From G965197555 sp965197555 (GTDB lineage Bacteria > Chloroflexota > Dehalococcoidia > Lucifugimonadales > UBA3495): a DNA stretch of 64,000 bases. The stretch is from the NCBI GenBank assembly GCA_965197555.1, contig OZ240213.1:1116001-1180000 (forward strand), in the 5' to 3' direction. The translations under genes were made by a program, and so were the position numbers. Below are positions 9,345-17,293 of this stretch, piece after piece (positions within the stretch are counted from its first letter, which is position 1; every line of letters starts with the position of its first letter). Below the pieces are notes generated by a model. The model did no database searches. It was not told where the DNA came from and saw only the letters and a program-made list of their open reading frames with translations.

Positions 9345-10142
9345 CTAAGCAAGTAGCAAGGGTAGAGGTTCTATCCATCCCTGGGCCAACATGCCGACTG
9401 CCACCACCAGAGCCACGCTTTCCGCCATCTCGTTTATAGCGCCGTAACAGTCCCCGGTTAGACCGCCCAGCATCCTGATCATGGACCACCCTGCCAACAG
9501 CGCCATTATAGTTACACCAACAAACATAGCCGATCCACCGATGCCGCCTAGCAGGACTGCCGCTGCGATGGCCAGGAAAGCGGCTAAGAGACCGCCCCAT
9601 GCGGCACTGCCTTGGTGAAATGGTGTCCCGAGGCCCTGGGACCGGGCGTAGGGGAAGGCTGTCAATGCGAGTACCATGGTCCATCGAGAAAGCGCCGGGA
9701 AGAGTAGCAGCGCCCAAGTGTACCTTGGCCAATGGCTGGTTTCACCCCCGGCCCCCAACAGCCCTACCAGCGCCCCGTACTTCAATAGCAAGACGGCTAG
9801 GGCCCCAGCGACACCAAAGGCGCCGACATGCGAGTCCCGCATGATGTCCAATCGACGCTGGGCATCGAACCCCCCGAACAGTCCGTCGCATGCGTCCATC
9901 AGACCGTCCAAGTGGAGGCCGCGAGTGGCCACTAGCAACACAACCAACAGCAATGCGGCGGTCAGGTAGACTGGAAAGACTTCGCGGGCACCCCGCTCGA
10001 CCCCAACCAGGAAGATACCCAGCAACAACCCGACCAAGGGGTAGTAGGCCCGGGAATTGCTGATCTGCCGAGGGTCCAGCGTGCGACCACGGGTCGCCGG
10101 GACCAGAGTAAGAAAGCTTACAGCGGCTAGAAAGGAGGTCAG
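9345..10142 (-). CDS. cobS: Adenosylcobinamide-GDP ribazoletransferase CobS
   Basis: An approximately 265-residue polytopic membrane enzyme that joins adenosylcobinamide-GDP and alpha-ribazole. The signature GLHLDGLMDACDGLFGG is present with the following RRLDIMRDSHVGAFG. The first ATG/GTG/TTG codon (TTG, 10037) would remove the conserved beginning. In-frame codons upstream encode TSFLAAVSFLTLVP and RAYYPLVGLLLG, which match the usual CobS N-terminus. No ordinary start exists there, so I infer a CTG start at 10142 overlapping the TGA of cobT, with AAGGGG shortly upstream. Confidence 0.85.
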   Translation of the reverse strand: MTSFLAAVSFLTLVPATRGRTLDPRQISNSRAYYPLVGLLLGIFLVGVERGAREVFPVYLTAALLLVVLLVATRGLHLDGLMDACDGLFGGFDAQRRLDIMRDSHVGAFGVAGALAVLLLKYGALVGLLGAGGETSHWPRYTWALLLFPALSRWTMVLALTAFPYARSQGLGTPFHQGSAAWGGLLAAFLAIAAAVLLGGIGGSAMFVGVTIMALLAGWSMIRMLGGLTGDCYGAINEMAESVALVVAVGMLAQGWIEPLPLLLA

Positions 10143-11233
10143 GAATTGACCCCTTGGTCGTCGTCATCGCCAATTCGCTCGGAGACTCCGGCCTCGCCGA
10201 AGGTTGCCATTTCCGCCAGGCACTTGGCAGCGGCTTCAACCACGTGCATGGCCAATGCAGCCCCGGTACCCTCTCCCAAACGCATTCCCATGTCCAGTAG
10301 GGGCTTCAACCCCATGGCGTGCAGTCCGACCATGTGCCCGGGCTCCACGGACTGGTGGGATGCCACGAAATATTGGCTGGAAGTTGGAGCGACGGCCCAG
10401 GCAATGAGGGCCGCTGCCCCCGATATGAATCCATCGATCAGCACCGGGCGATGATTGGCGGCGCTGCCCAGCATGGCGCCAGCCAGCACTCCGATTTCAA
10501 AGCCGCCTACTTTGGCCAGAACATCCATGCCGTCCTTGGGATCGGGTTGATTCACCTGGATGGCGCGGCGGACAACGCTGACCTTGTGAGCCAGTCCAGG
10601 GTCGTCAAGGCCAGTACCCCGACCCGTGGTCAGCTCCGGATCGGCGCCGGTGATCACTGCGGTGATGGCGCTGGAGGGGGTAGTGTTGCCGATCCCCATG
10701 TCTCCACAGGCGATCAGGTCTGCCCCGGCTGCTATCTGGTCTTGGGCGGTACGGATTCCGGTTTCTACACAACTGATTGCTTGTTGGTGGGTCATCGCCG
10801 GGCCCGAGGCTATGTTCCCTGTTCCTCTGCCGATCTTGACGGAAAGCAGGACCGGGTCCGGCTCCAAGTCGGCGGCGATGCCCGCGTCCAGGATGACAAT
10901 GTTGGCCCCGGCGTGGCGGGCAAGTACGTTAATGGCGGCGCCTCCCCGCAGGAAGTTGTAGACCATCTGGGGGGTTACATCCTGGGGGTAAGCGCTGACC
11001 CCTTCCGCCACCACGCCATGGTCTCCCGCGGCGAGAATGATGGTCTTTCCGCGGATGCGCGGAATCGGCTGGCCGAATATGCCGGCCAAATGCACGGATA
11101 TCTCTTCCAACCGTCCCAAGCTGCCCGCCGGCTTGGTCAAGGTGTCTTGGCGGGCCCGGGCCTCCCCCATTTTCTCCTGGTCCAAGGGACCAATGTTGGA
11201 TACCGTCTGATCTATTAAGGGTGATATCGGCAT
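10139..11233 (-). CDS. cobT: Nicotinate-nucleotide:dimethylbenzimidazole phosphoribosyltransferase CobT
   Basis: A 364-residue enzyme, close to the family length of about 350. It activates the lower-ligand base to alpha-ribazole phosphate. Motifs in order: LTKPAGSLGRLEE near residue 34, ILAAGDHGVVAEGVSAYPQDVT, GDMGIGNTTPSSAI, and KPLLDMGMRLGEGTGAAL, which holds the catalytic Glu. The C-terminus ends in an Asp-rich tail before the TGA that overlaps the cobS start. Its presence shows that a benzimidazole-type lower ligand is attached. About 120 nt separate it from cobO. Confidence 0.94.
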   Translation of the reverse strand: MPISPLIDQTVSNIGPLDQEKMGEARARQDTLTKPAGSLGRLEEISVHLAGIFGQPIPRIRGKTIILAAGDHGVVAEGVSAYPQDVTPQMVYNFLRGGAAINVLARHAGANIVILDAGIAADLEPDPVLLSVKIGRGTGNIASGPAMTHQQAISCVETGIRTAQDQIAAGADLIACGDMGIGNTTPSSAITAVITGADPELTTGRGTGLDDPGLAHKVSVVRRAIQVNQPDPKDGMDVLAKVGGFEIGVLAGAMLGSAANHRPVLIDGFISGAAALIAWAVAPTSSQYFVASHQSVEPGHMVGLHAMGLKPLLDMGMRLGEGTGAALAMHVVEAAAKCLAEMATFGEAGVSERIGDDDDQGVNS

Positions 11234-11352
11234 TTATTGTCTCAGTAGCCTCTGCGTTCAGCCCTTCAGGCGCGAGGAGGCCTTCAATTGTCTACTACAA
11301 CATCCCAAGGGTGCTCAGGACAACCGGATATGAGATCGCTCGGTCTGAATAG

Positions 11353-11925
11353 CTAGAACTCGATACCGGGTTGAGCTTTGATGCCTTCTTTGTAAGGATG
11401 CTTTACTACCTGCATTTCTGTGACCAAGTCGGCGAATTCGACCAGTGACTCTGGAGCGTGCCGGCCGGTAATGATCACGTGCTGCATTTCCGGTCGGTTG
11501 CTCAATACCTCAATGACTTCTTCCACGGGAATCCATCCATAGTGGAGGGGGTAGGTAAACTCGTCCAAGATGACCAGGTCGTATTCTCCCGAAGCAATTA
11601 CCTCTTTACAGTCCTCCCAGTGGGCTCGAGCCAAGTCGGCGGTCTGGTCCAAGTCCTTGGAGCGCCAAGTAAATCCGTCGCCCATAGCCCGCATCTGGAC
11701 CCCGATTTTCTTTGCGGCGCGCTGTTCGCCGAAATTGGCGGTGGAATGCTTGATGAACTGGAGCATGATGACGTTCATGTCCCGGCCCCAGGACCGGAAC
11801 AGGATTCCCATGGCGGCAGTGGTCTTGCCCTTGCCATTACCGGTATTGACTATCACCAGCCCTTTGTTGATACGAGGACCCTTGACTGACTGGGGGCCTT
11901 CTTGGCTGGCTTCCTCAGTGCTCAT
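11353..11925 (-). CDS. cobO: Cob(I)yrinic acid a,c-diamide adenosyltransferase CobO
   Basis: A 190-residue CobO/BtuR-type ATP:corrinoid adenosyltransferase. It shows the P-loop NTGNGKGKTTAAMG, LQFIKHSTANFGE, and the Walker B-like LVILDEFTYPLHYGW, ending in VKHPYKEGIKAQPGIEF as in the family. The ATG at 11925 overlaps the stop of cbiA (ATGA) and has GGGGGAG upstream; the longer open frame to 12036 reads across the cbiA end and is not used. It acts in the cytoplasm after CbiA. Confidence 0.95.
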   Translation of the reverse strand: MSTEEASQEGPQSVKGPRINKGLVIVNTGNGKGKTTAAMGILFRSWGRDMNVIMLQFIKHSTANFGEQRAAKKIGVQMRAMGDGFTWRSKDLDQTADLARAHWEDCKEVIASGEYDLVILDEFTYPLHYGWIPVEEVIEVLSNRPEMQHVIITGRHAPESLVEFADLVTEMQVVKHPYKEGIKAQPGIEF

Positions 11926-13427
11926 TCGGACTCCCCCTTTTCCACATGGTCTCGTTTCTGACCGGCGCAAGACTCGACGAAGCGAGGCGCCAGGGATGGG
12001 TCGCTCCCTAGATGGATATGAACATAGGACGCCCACACACTGCCGACCCGAAATCCTTCAGACCGGTCGCCGTCGTCCACCACCTTGTATACTGAGTATT
12101 CCGGGTCCGGAGGTTGTTCCAGAGTCGACCAATGGAACTCGTGGACCCGGACCCGTTGGCCTTTTTGCATCAGCGGACTGTCCGCCTTGGCTTCCACCTC
12201 CCGGTATCCCAGGGTCAACCGCTTGTCCGACATTCGGGACGCTGCCGGAATCACTCCTACCATGGCATGGCGGACACCATCAAGGTCGGTGAGGCTCCGG
12301 CCCAAGTACATCAGGCCACCGCATTCAGCGTATACCGGGGTGCCGGCGCTGATCGTCTTCCGGATCTCAGCGTGCATCCGGGTGTTGCGGGCCAACTCTG
12401 CAGCAAATAGTTCGGGAAAACCGCCGCCGATGTAGATCCCTCCTACCTCGTCGGGTAGGAATTCGTCCTCCAGAGGACTGAAGGGCACCATTTCGGCCCC
12501 CCAGGCGTCTAGCAAGTCCAATGAGTCCTGGTAATAGAAACTGAATGCTTTGTCGCGGGCGATGGCTATACGGGCCCGCTTGGGTTGCGTCTCCGCCGGG
12601 TAAACCTCCGGTTGGACCGAGGGAGGACTAGGACCCTCTGCAAGGCGGACGATGCGGTCCAGATCGATTGTTTTCTCAACCTGGGCGACTAGGGCGTCGT
12701 ACCATTGACCAGCGACGGTGCCCTCCACCGTGGGTATGAGTCCCAAGTGGCGCTCCGGCTGGACTAAGTCGTCCCTCCGGGGGAGGTATCCCAACACTGG
12801 CAGTCCCGTGGTCTCTTCTATTTGAGGGCGGCAAAACTCTAGGTGTCGGGGACTGCCAACGCCGTTGAGAATCACTCCGGCGATGCGCATGTCCAGGTCG
12901 AACTGCTGGTAACCTAGCACCTCGGCCGCAACGCTTCTCGCTACTTTAGATGCATCGGCCACCAGAATAACGGGGGCGTTAATTAGCTTAGCCAGTTCTG
13001 CTGTAGAGCCCTCTTCAGATAGGCTCGAATGGCCATCGAAAACCCCCATGACACCCTCGACGATGGCGAGGTCCCGGTTCGAGCTTGATCTGTGAAAGAG
13101 CTCCAACACCGTACGGTGGGGCATTAGCCAGGTGTCCAGGTTGCGGCTGGGCACACCACAGGCCACCTCATGATAGGAGGGGTCGATGTAGTCCGGCCCC
13201 GCTTTGAACGGCTGCACCTTATAGCCGCGGCGAGTTAACGCCCCCATTATGCCGGTGGCAATGGTGGTTTTGCCCACGCCGCTTCTTACACCCGCGATGA
13301 CGACGACTGATGCCAAGCTGGAGTCTCCCGTAGCAGTCAGCTTTCTGCTGACTGCCGTTGACTGGACACTTGTTGCTGGTCCCTTGGAGCTGGATCTTCG
13401 CCGATAGTACCCCTTCAGGCCTGCCAA
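11922..13427 (-). CDS. cobB: Cobyrinate a,c-diamide synthase CbiA/CobB
   Basis: A 501-residue ATP-dependent amidotransferase. The N-terminal dethiobiotin-synthetase-like domain has the P-loop GVRSGVGKTT near residue 48, then FKAGPDYIDPSYH and VEGVMGVFDG. The C-terminal class I-like glutaminase domain has GGFPELFA and the nucleophile Cys in VYAECGGLMYLG. About 40 residues of basic, low-complexity sequence precede the P-loop, so the true start may be later. It catalyses amidation of the a and c side chains of cobyrinic acid. Position between the riboswitch-proximal ORF and cobO fits. Confidence 0.93.
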   Translation of the reverse strand: MAGLKGYYRRRSSSKGPATSVQSTAVSRKLTATGDSSLASVVVIAGVRSGVGKTTIATGIMGALTRRGYKVQPFKAGPDYIDPSYHEVACGVPSRNLDTWLMPHRTVLELFHRSSSNRDLAIVEGVMGVFDGHSSLSEEGSTAELAKLINAPVILVADASKVARSVAAEVLGYQQFDLDMRIAGVILNGVGSPRHLEFCRPQIEETTGLPVLGYLPRRDDLVQPERHLGLIPTVEGTVAGQWYDALVAQVEKTIDLDRIVRLAEGPSPPSVQPEVYPAETQPKRARIAIARDKAFSFYYQDSLDLLDAWGAEMVPFSPLEDEFLPDEVGGIYIGGGFPELFAAELARNTRMHAEIRKTISAGTPVYAECGGLMYLGRSLTDLDGVRHAMVGVIPAASRMSDKRLTLGYREVEAKADSPLMQKGQRVRVHEFHWSTLEQPPDPEYSVYKVVDDGDRSEGFRVGSVWASYVHIHLGSDPSLAPRFVESCAGQKRDHVEKGESE

Positions 13428-13445
13428 TAGGTCCGAGAAACGGCC

Positions 13446-13838
13446 TTATGGATGGAGCCGCACCAGTTCACCGTACTTCTCCCGCAAGGCCATGAAGAGG
13501 TCATGCCGGGGTTGGTTGGTATCTTCTTTCTCTGACTTCCTAAGGTAGACCCGCAGGACTGGGCTCTGTTCCGCGCCCATGAGCCATAGAGAGTAGCTAG
13601 GCAGCCCCTGCTGGTTCATGGTGAACAGAAACCGCGCCTCGGTGACCTGGTCCAGCTCCAGGTGTACGTGAGTCCCGCCGTCTCCCATAAAGGTTACTAT
13701 CTCTTGGTTATTGCTGAACCGCAGGTCGTCGAAGGTAGTGTAAATCTCGGCGGTGGTGATGGAGTTGGCCATCATCAGCACCACCTCGGCGAAGCCCCTT
13801 TGGCAGTCCTGCAACATTTCACGGAGCACGATTTCCAC
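13446..13838 (-). CDS. Uncharacterised 130-residue protein, first gene after the B12 riboswitch
   Basis: I do not recognise this protein with certainty. It is soluble, alpha/beta in look, with a central stretch NQEIVTFMGDGGTHVHLEL followed by DQVTEARFLF and LPSYSLWLMG, which vaguely recalls single-domain haem-handling (ChuX/HutX-like) proteins; that is only an impression. It has no signal peptide or membrane segment. It ends 18 nt before cbiA and is the first reading frame after the riboswitch and terminator, so it is very likely co-regulated by cobalamin. A corrinoid- or tetrapyrrole-related role is inference. Confidence 0.7.
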   Translation of the reverse strand: MEIVLREMLQDCQRGFAEVVLMMANSITTAEIYTTFDDLRFSNNQEIVTFMGDGGTHVHLELDQVTEARFLFTMNQQGLPSYSLWLMGAEQSPVLRVYLRKSEKEDTNQPRHDLFMALREKYGELVRLHP

Positions 13839-13903
13839 CCCCTCGACCGCCGGAAAGTGCCAGCCACTTTCGGCATTCTTAGTTTAACCGGTGTTCTTAA
13901 TTT

Positions 13904-13935
13904 AAAACGAAAAGGCCCGCCTTCCCGGTGGGCCC
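13904..13935 (-). terminator. Intrinsic terminator of the cobalamin riboswitch (expression platform)
   Basis: On the minus strand GGGCCCACC and GGCGGGCC fold into a GC-rich hairpin around GGGAA, followed by TTTTCGTTTT. It lies about 40 nt after the riboswitch aptamer and about 65 nt before the first ORF of the cob operon, the layout expected for transcription attenuation by cobalamin. Confidence 0.85.
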
Positions 13936-13976
13936 AAGTAAACTCTAATACCCTTGTCCGCGAAGCGTATCAAGCC

Positions 13977-14156
13977 GCGCCCGAGGCAGGTCTCCTGGCT
14001 TTTGGCCGTTTTCTACCCTTCGCCTTCCCAGCCCTGGGTGCCAGTGGCTTCGCACGCGCGAAGAGGGGATCTGTGGCCATTCACAGTGGCGGGACCGCGC
14101 CGGATTCACACCGGCTTCCCTTTTAGCCCCTCAATGATGGGGCCACCGTCAGGCGC
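13977..14156 (-). promoter_or_regulatory. Cobalamin (AdoCbl-type) riboswitch
   Basis: Read on the minus strand, the conserved pieces occur in order: GGGAAGCCGGTGTGAATCCG, CGCGGTCCCGCCACTGTGA, GCCACTGG, GGGAAGGCG, and the B12 box AGCCAGGAGACCTGCC (plus coordinates 13985-14000). GCGCC at 14152-14156 and its complement at 13977-13981 can close the outer P1 helix. It stands directly upstream of the cob operon (13838 to 7185) and is followed by an intrinsic terminator, so cobalamin binding should reduce expression. Confidence 0.97.
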
Positions 14157-14285
14157 TATTCAATTGTATTGCCGCAGCCCTTCCGCAAGCCGTTAGGTAG
14201 CTGCGGTGCGTGGGGTATTGTATGCTTGGTAAGGTTGACCGTCAACATTACCCATATCAAACCCAGTGGTACTCGGAGGATCAGC

Positions 14286-14675
14286 ATGCCTACATATACT
14301 TATGACCACATCCACCTGCGCAGCAGAGAGCCGATGGAAACAGCCCAGTACTTCAACAAGATGTTCGACGCCAAAATAATAGAGTCGATACAGTCTGACG
14401 GGCAGCCGAGAATAGACTTGGACATCAACGGTTTAACGATTTTCATCGCTCAAGCCGATGAGACGGTGCCTGCCGGACCGAGAGACCCGCACTTGGGCTT
14501 GGACCATTTTGGATTGCGGGTCGATGACATGGATGACGCGGTGTCCGACCTCAAGAGCCGTGGCGCCGAATTCGCGGTGGAGCCCCGTACGCTTCGCCCC
14601 GGGGTTAAGATTGCTTTCGTGCGCGCGCCCGGCGATGTGCGCATCGAGTTGTTGGAGCGCGCCGGGTATGATTAG
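14286..14675 (+). CDS. VOC superfamily (glyoxalase/bleomycin-resistance fold) protein
   Basis: A 129-residue single VOC domain: YDHIHLRSREPMETAQYFNK at the start, then HLGLDHFGLRVDDMDDAV, and a C-terminal IELLER segment. The His and Glu positions expected for metal binding (H9, H in LDHFG, E in IELLE) are present. Substrate unknown. The ATG at 14286 is chosen because GGAGGA precedes it and the domain begins right there. The stop overlaps the start of the zinc-ribbon RDD gene (ATGATTAG), so the two are probably co-transcribed. It diverges from the cob operon. Confidence 0.88.
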   Translation: MPTYTYDHIHLRSREPMETAQYFNKMFDAKIIESIQSDGQPRIDLDINGLTIFIAQADETVPAGPRDPHLGLDHFGLRVDDMDDAVSDLKSRGAEFAVEPRTLRPGVKIAFVRAPGDVRIELLERAGYD

Positions 14676-15411
14676 CGGACAGTCTGAAGATCGCTGTCCA
14701 AACTGCGACGGGCCCCTGGTAGAGGAGGCGATATTCTGCACTGGCTGCGGCGTCAGGCTGCAAAATCAGTGCCAAACGTGTTACACGCTTAACTCTTTCG
14801 GTGCCAGTTTCTGCCGCCAATGCGGATCGAGCCTGTCGACGAGCGCTGGCGATCCCGGACCAGCCAGTCCACCACGAACCGAAGGACCGGCGAATGCTTC
14901 CTCTTGCCAGCGCTGCGGCAACGTCAACGAGCCGGGTGCGTTGTTTTGTTACTCCTGCGGCCTGCCCATTGACGAGGGCCAGGTTCGCGCTGTCCCGCTG
15001 TTCCCGGCTGGAAGGCCCGCCGGATTCTGGATTCGTTTATTGGCATGGGCCATTGATGTAATCGTACTGATAGCCGTGGAACTGGTCTTAATCGCGATAT
15101 TGCCCGGAGTCTCCTTCGAAGAAAGCGGTGCCGATGGTCTATCGCAATTGATTAGCCTTATCGTATCGGTGCTGTACTTCACCTTCAGCGTCTCGATTTG
15201 GGCTACTACCATTGGAAAGCGCATTGTTGGCATCTACGTGTTAAGACCGGATGGCTCCAAGGCCGGGGTGGGAAGAGCCTTTGCCAGGTATTGGGCCCAT
15301 GTACCATCGACGCTTTTGCTTTTGGGCGGTTACCTGATGGTCGCATTTCGGCAAGACAAGCGGGCGCTTCACGACTTGATATCCGACACAGTAGTCGTCT
15401 ACCGGCGGTAA
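14668..15411 (+). CDS. Zinc-ribbon RDD-domain membrane protein
   Basis: A 247-residue protein. The N-terminal 95 residues hold zinc-ribbon pairs: CPNCDG...CTGCG, CQTCY...CRQCG and CQRCG...CYSCG. The rest is an RDD domain with about three hydrophobic helices: GFWIRLLAWAIDVIVLIAV (holding the first Arg-Asp pair), a central helix, TIGKRIVGIYVL, and QDKRALHDLISDTVVV. RDD proteins are of diverse, mostly unknown, membrane function. It sits 9 nt before a PrsW-like protease that also ends in paired zinc ribbons, which suggests the two work in one complex or pathway; that is inference. Confidence 0.88.
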   Translation: MISGQSEDRCPNCDGPLVEEAIFCTGCGVRLQNQCQTCYTLNSFGASFCRQCGSSLSTSAGDPGPASPPRTEGPANASSCQRCGNVNEPGALFCYSCGLPIDEGQVRAVPLFPAGRPAGFWIRLLAWAIDVIVLIAVELVLIAILPGVSFEESGADGLSQLISLIVSVLYFTFSVSIWATTIGKRIVGIYVLRPDGSKAGVGRAFARYWAHVPSTLLLLGGYLMVAFRQDKRALHDLISDTVVVYRR

Positions 15412-15420
15412 CCGTCGTCA

Positions 15421-16290
15421 GTGAGCTTCCTGGGTTTTGTCCTTTTGGCGTTCACCCCGGGCGTCTTCTGGCTGTGGTTCTTTGCAAAACTGCACGTTTA
15501 CCGGCCCGCACCCAAGAGGCTGATCGCCGTCACCTTCTTCCTCGGGATGGTTTCCACCATCCCGGCAGGCATCCTTAGCGGCCTTTTCCTCGACGAGGGC
15601 CTGCTGGACGACAGCTCAGCCAATGTGGCGTCGGTTGCGGTGGGAATGTTGTTCGTGGTCGGTCCGGCGGAGGAGACCTGCAAGTTCCTCGCGGTGCGGC
15701 TCTACGCCTTCCGATCGCTGTACTTCGACGAACCGTTTGACGGCCTGGTTTACGCTGCCGCAGCGAGCCTTGGATTTGCGTCGCTGGAGAACCTACTTTA
15801 CATCCTGCAGTTCGGCCCCGAGGTGATGATTGGCCGCGCACCGTTGAGCACCTTGGCTCATGTGATATTCGGCAGCTTCTGGGGCTACGCCTTGGGTATG
15901 CAAGCGCAACAGACGCACCGCCGGACGGTATTGTTGGTAACCGGAATAGCGGTCGCCGCCGTCGTGCATGGACTCTTCAACGTGACGTTGTTCATATTTC
16001 CCCTCGCCGCCGTTGGGATAGTTGCCCTGGGGTTGTGGTGGGTGCTGAGCCGGTTCCGATGGGCGCGGCGGATCTCCCCCTTCCGTTACAAGCGCAACTA
16101 TCCGAGGGTTTCCTGTCCGGCTTGCGGCCAACGTATCAGCATCGTCAGCCGCTATTGCAGCTACTGCGGCACGATGGCTGGACAGCCGAGGGGGGAACTC
16201 TTTTGTAGCTACTGCGGCAACGACAATCGGAACGACGCTGATTTCTGCACCAGGTGTGGCGACCGTTTGGATCGTTCAGCCCGGCGCTAG
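15421..16290 (+). CDS. PrsW-family intramembrane protease with C-terminal zinc ribbons
   Basis: A 289-residue protein starting with GTG. The first about 215 residues are a polytopic PrsW/CPBP-type membrane protease: the glutamate motif in GPAEETCKFLAVR, then DEPFDGLVYAAAASLGFASLEN, AHVIFGSFWGYALG and VVHGLFN. All supply the conserved E, H and N residues. After a short basic stretch come two zinc ribbons, CPACG...CSYCG and CSYCG...CTRCG. PrsW in Bacillus cleaves an anti-sigma factor; the substrate here is unknown. The 3' end overlaps the convergent MBL gene by 15 nt. Confidence 0.9.
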   Translation: MSFLGFVLLAFTPGVFWLWFFAKLHVYRPAPKRLIAVTFFLGMVSTIPAGILSGLFLDEGLLDDSSANVASVAVGMLFVVGPAEETCKFLAVRLYAFRSLYFDEPFDGLVYAAAASLGFASLENLLYILQFGPEVMIGRAPLSTLAHVIFGSFWGYALGMQAQQTHRRTVLLVTGIAVAAVVHGLFNVTLFIFPLAAVGIVALGLWWVLSRFRWARRISPFRYKRNYPRVSCPACGQRISIVSRYCSYCGTMAGQPRGELFCSYCGNDNRNDADFCTRCGDRLDRSARR

Positions 16291-17121
16291 CTTCCCTTCC
16301 GGGGCGTAGACGGTCTCGGTCTCGGCCACCCGGCCTTCTTCAACTAGCTTGCTTAGATGGGTGCGCACGTTGCGGGCGGCAGCCGACCGCAGGTTCTTCC
16401 GCAGGTTGCGCAGGTATACTGCGGTGACTATCTCTTCTACGGTGGCGGCGCCTGCCGCCAGGGCCGCAACAATTTGCTCCTCCCGTTGGCGCCGGTGCTC
16501 GATGTACCAATTTATGCGTCGGGCGCCGTCATGAATGACTTGGCCGTGGCCGGGACATATGGTGTCCGGTCGCTGGCGAGCGAGCAACTCCAGGGAGGAC
16601 ATGTATTGCTTCAGGTTTTGTACGCTGGACGATGAGTTACCCAGTATCGTATCGCCGCTGAAGATGGTACGGGCACCCGCCCAAGCGTAGGTGACATGGT
16701 CCTCGGCGTGGCCGGGGGAGAACAGGGCCCTCAAGCGAACCTTGCCACCGACTGGCACCACTTCCCGAGACTTCAACCCCTCCACGCACCCTCTGCCCAA
16801 GCGCTCGGTGAGGTAGGGTTCCAGCTTGGGGTGGCAACGCACCGGGCATCCCAACTCGTCCTGCAACCGGTCCAAACCCCCGATGTGATCGCCGTGGCCG
16901 TGGGTGGCCAGAATCGCGGAAATCCGGGGTCGGCCCAGCTCCGTGTGGTAGGCTAGGATCTGCTGGCTCCAGGAACGGTAAGGCTCCCCTGAGTCGATGA
17001 TGACCATTTCCTCTTGGGGGTCACCAACGAAGTAAATTTGGGTGCCTCCGGGATGCATTGCTCCGAAGGTGCGCTGATCCTCTAGGATGTGGGTGCTGTA
17101 GATGAAATCGGCGATCTTCAC
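16276..17121 (-). CDS. Metallo-beta-lactamase fold hydrolase (LACTB2-like)
   Basis: A 281-residue MBL-fold protein with the zinc motif ATHGHGDHIGG near residue 72, FSPGHAEDHVTY, FSGDTILG, and PGHGQVIHDGA. It is followed by a C-terminal winged-helix-like segment (RNVRTHLSKLVEEGRV) seen in beta-lactamase-like 2 proteins. Members act on RNA or on thioesters; the substrate here is unknown. The ATG start at 17121 opens directly on a short N-terminal strand and no signal peptide is seen. It is convergent with the PrsW gene and divergent from the penicillin acylase gene. Confidence 0.87.
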   Translation of the reverse strand: MKIADFIYSTHILEDQRTFGAMHPGGTQIYFVGDPQEEMVIIDSGEPYRSWSQQILAYHTELGRPRISAILATHGHGDHIGGLDRLQDELGCPVRCHPKLEPYLTERLGRGCVEGLKSREVVPVGGKVRLRALFSPGHAEDHVTYAWAGARTIFSGDTILGNSSSSVQNLKQYMSSLELLARQRPDTICPGHGQVIHDGARRINWYIEHRRQREEQIVAALAAGAATVEEIVTAVYLRNLRKNLRSAAARNVRTHLSKLVEEGRVAETETVYAPEGKLAPG

Positions 17122-17293
17122 GTCGGACCTCTATTTCCTGGCCTTGGTTTCCCTAAGGGTGTTAAGAGGTTAGTGGTGTCAGAGGGAGTCGTCAAACCGG
17201 ACGCTCCGGAGGCCGTAGAGAATGGCTATGTTATGATGCGGGCGCGGCCCCGGGGACCGACCCAAATAGCTCAAAGACCCGTCGGAGAAAGCC

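Noticed and set aside
10319..11218. A 299-codon plus-strand frame opposite cobT
   Set aside because: cobT on the other strand has all family motifs; the antisense frame shows only GC-driven openness.
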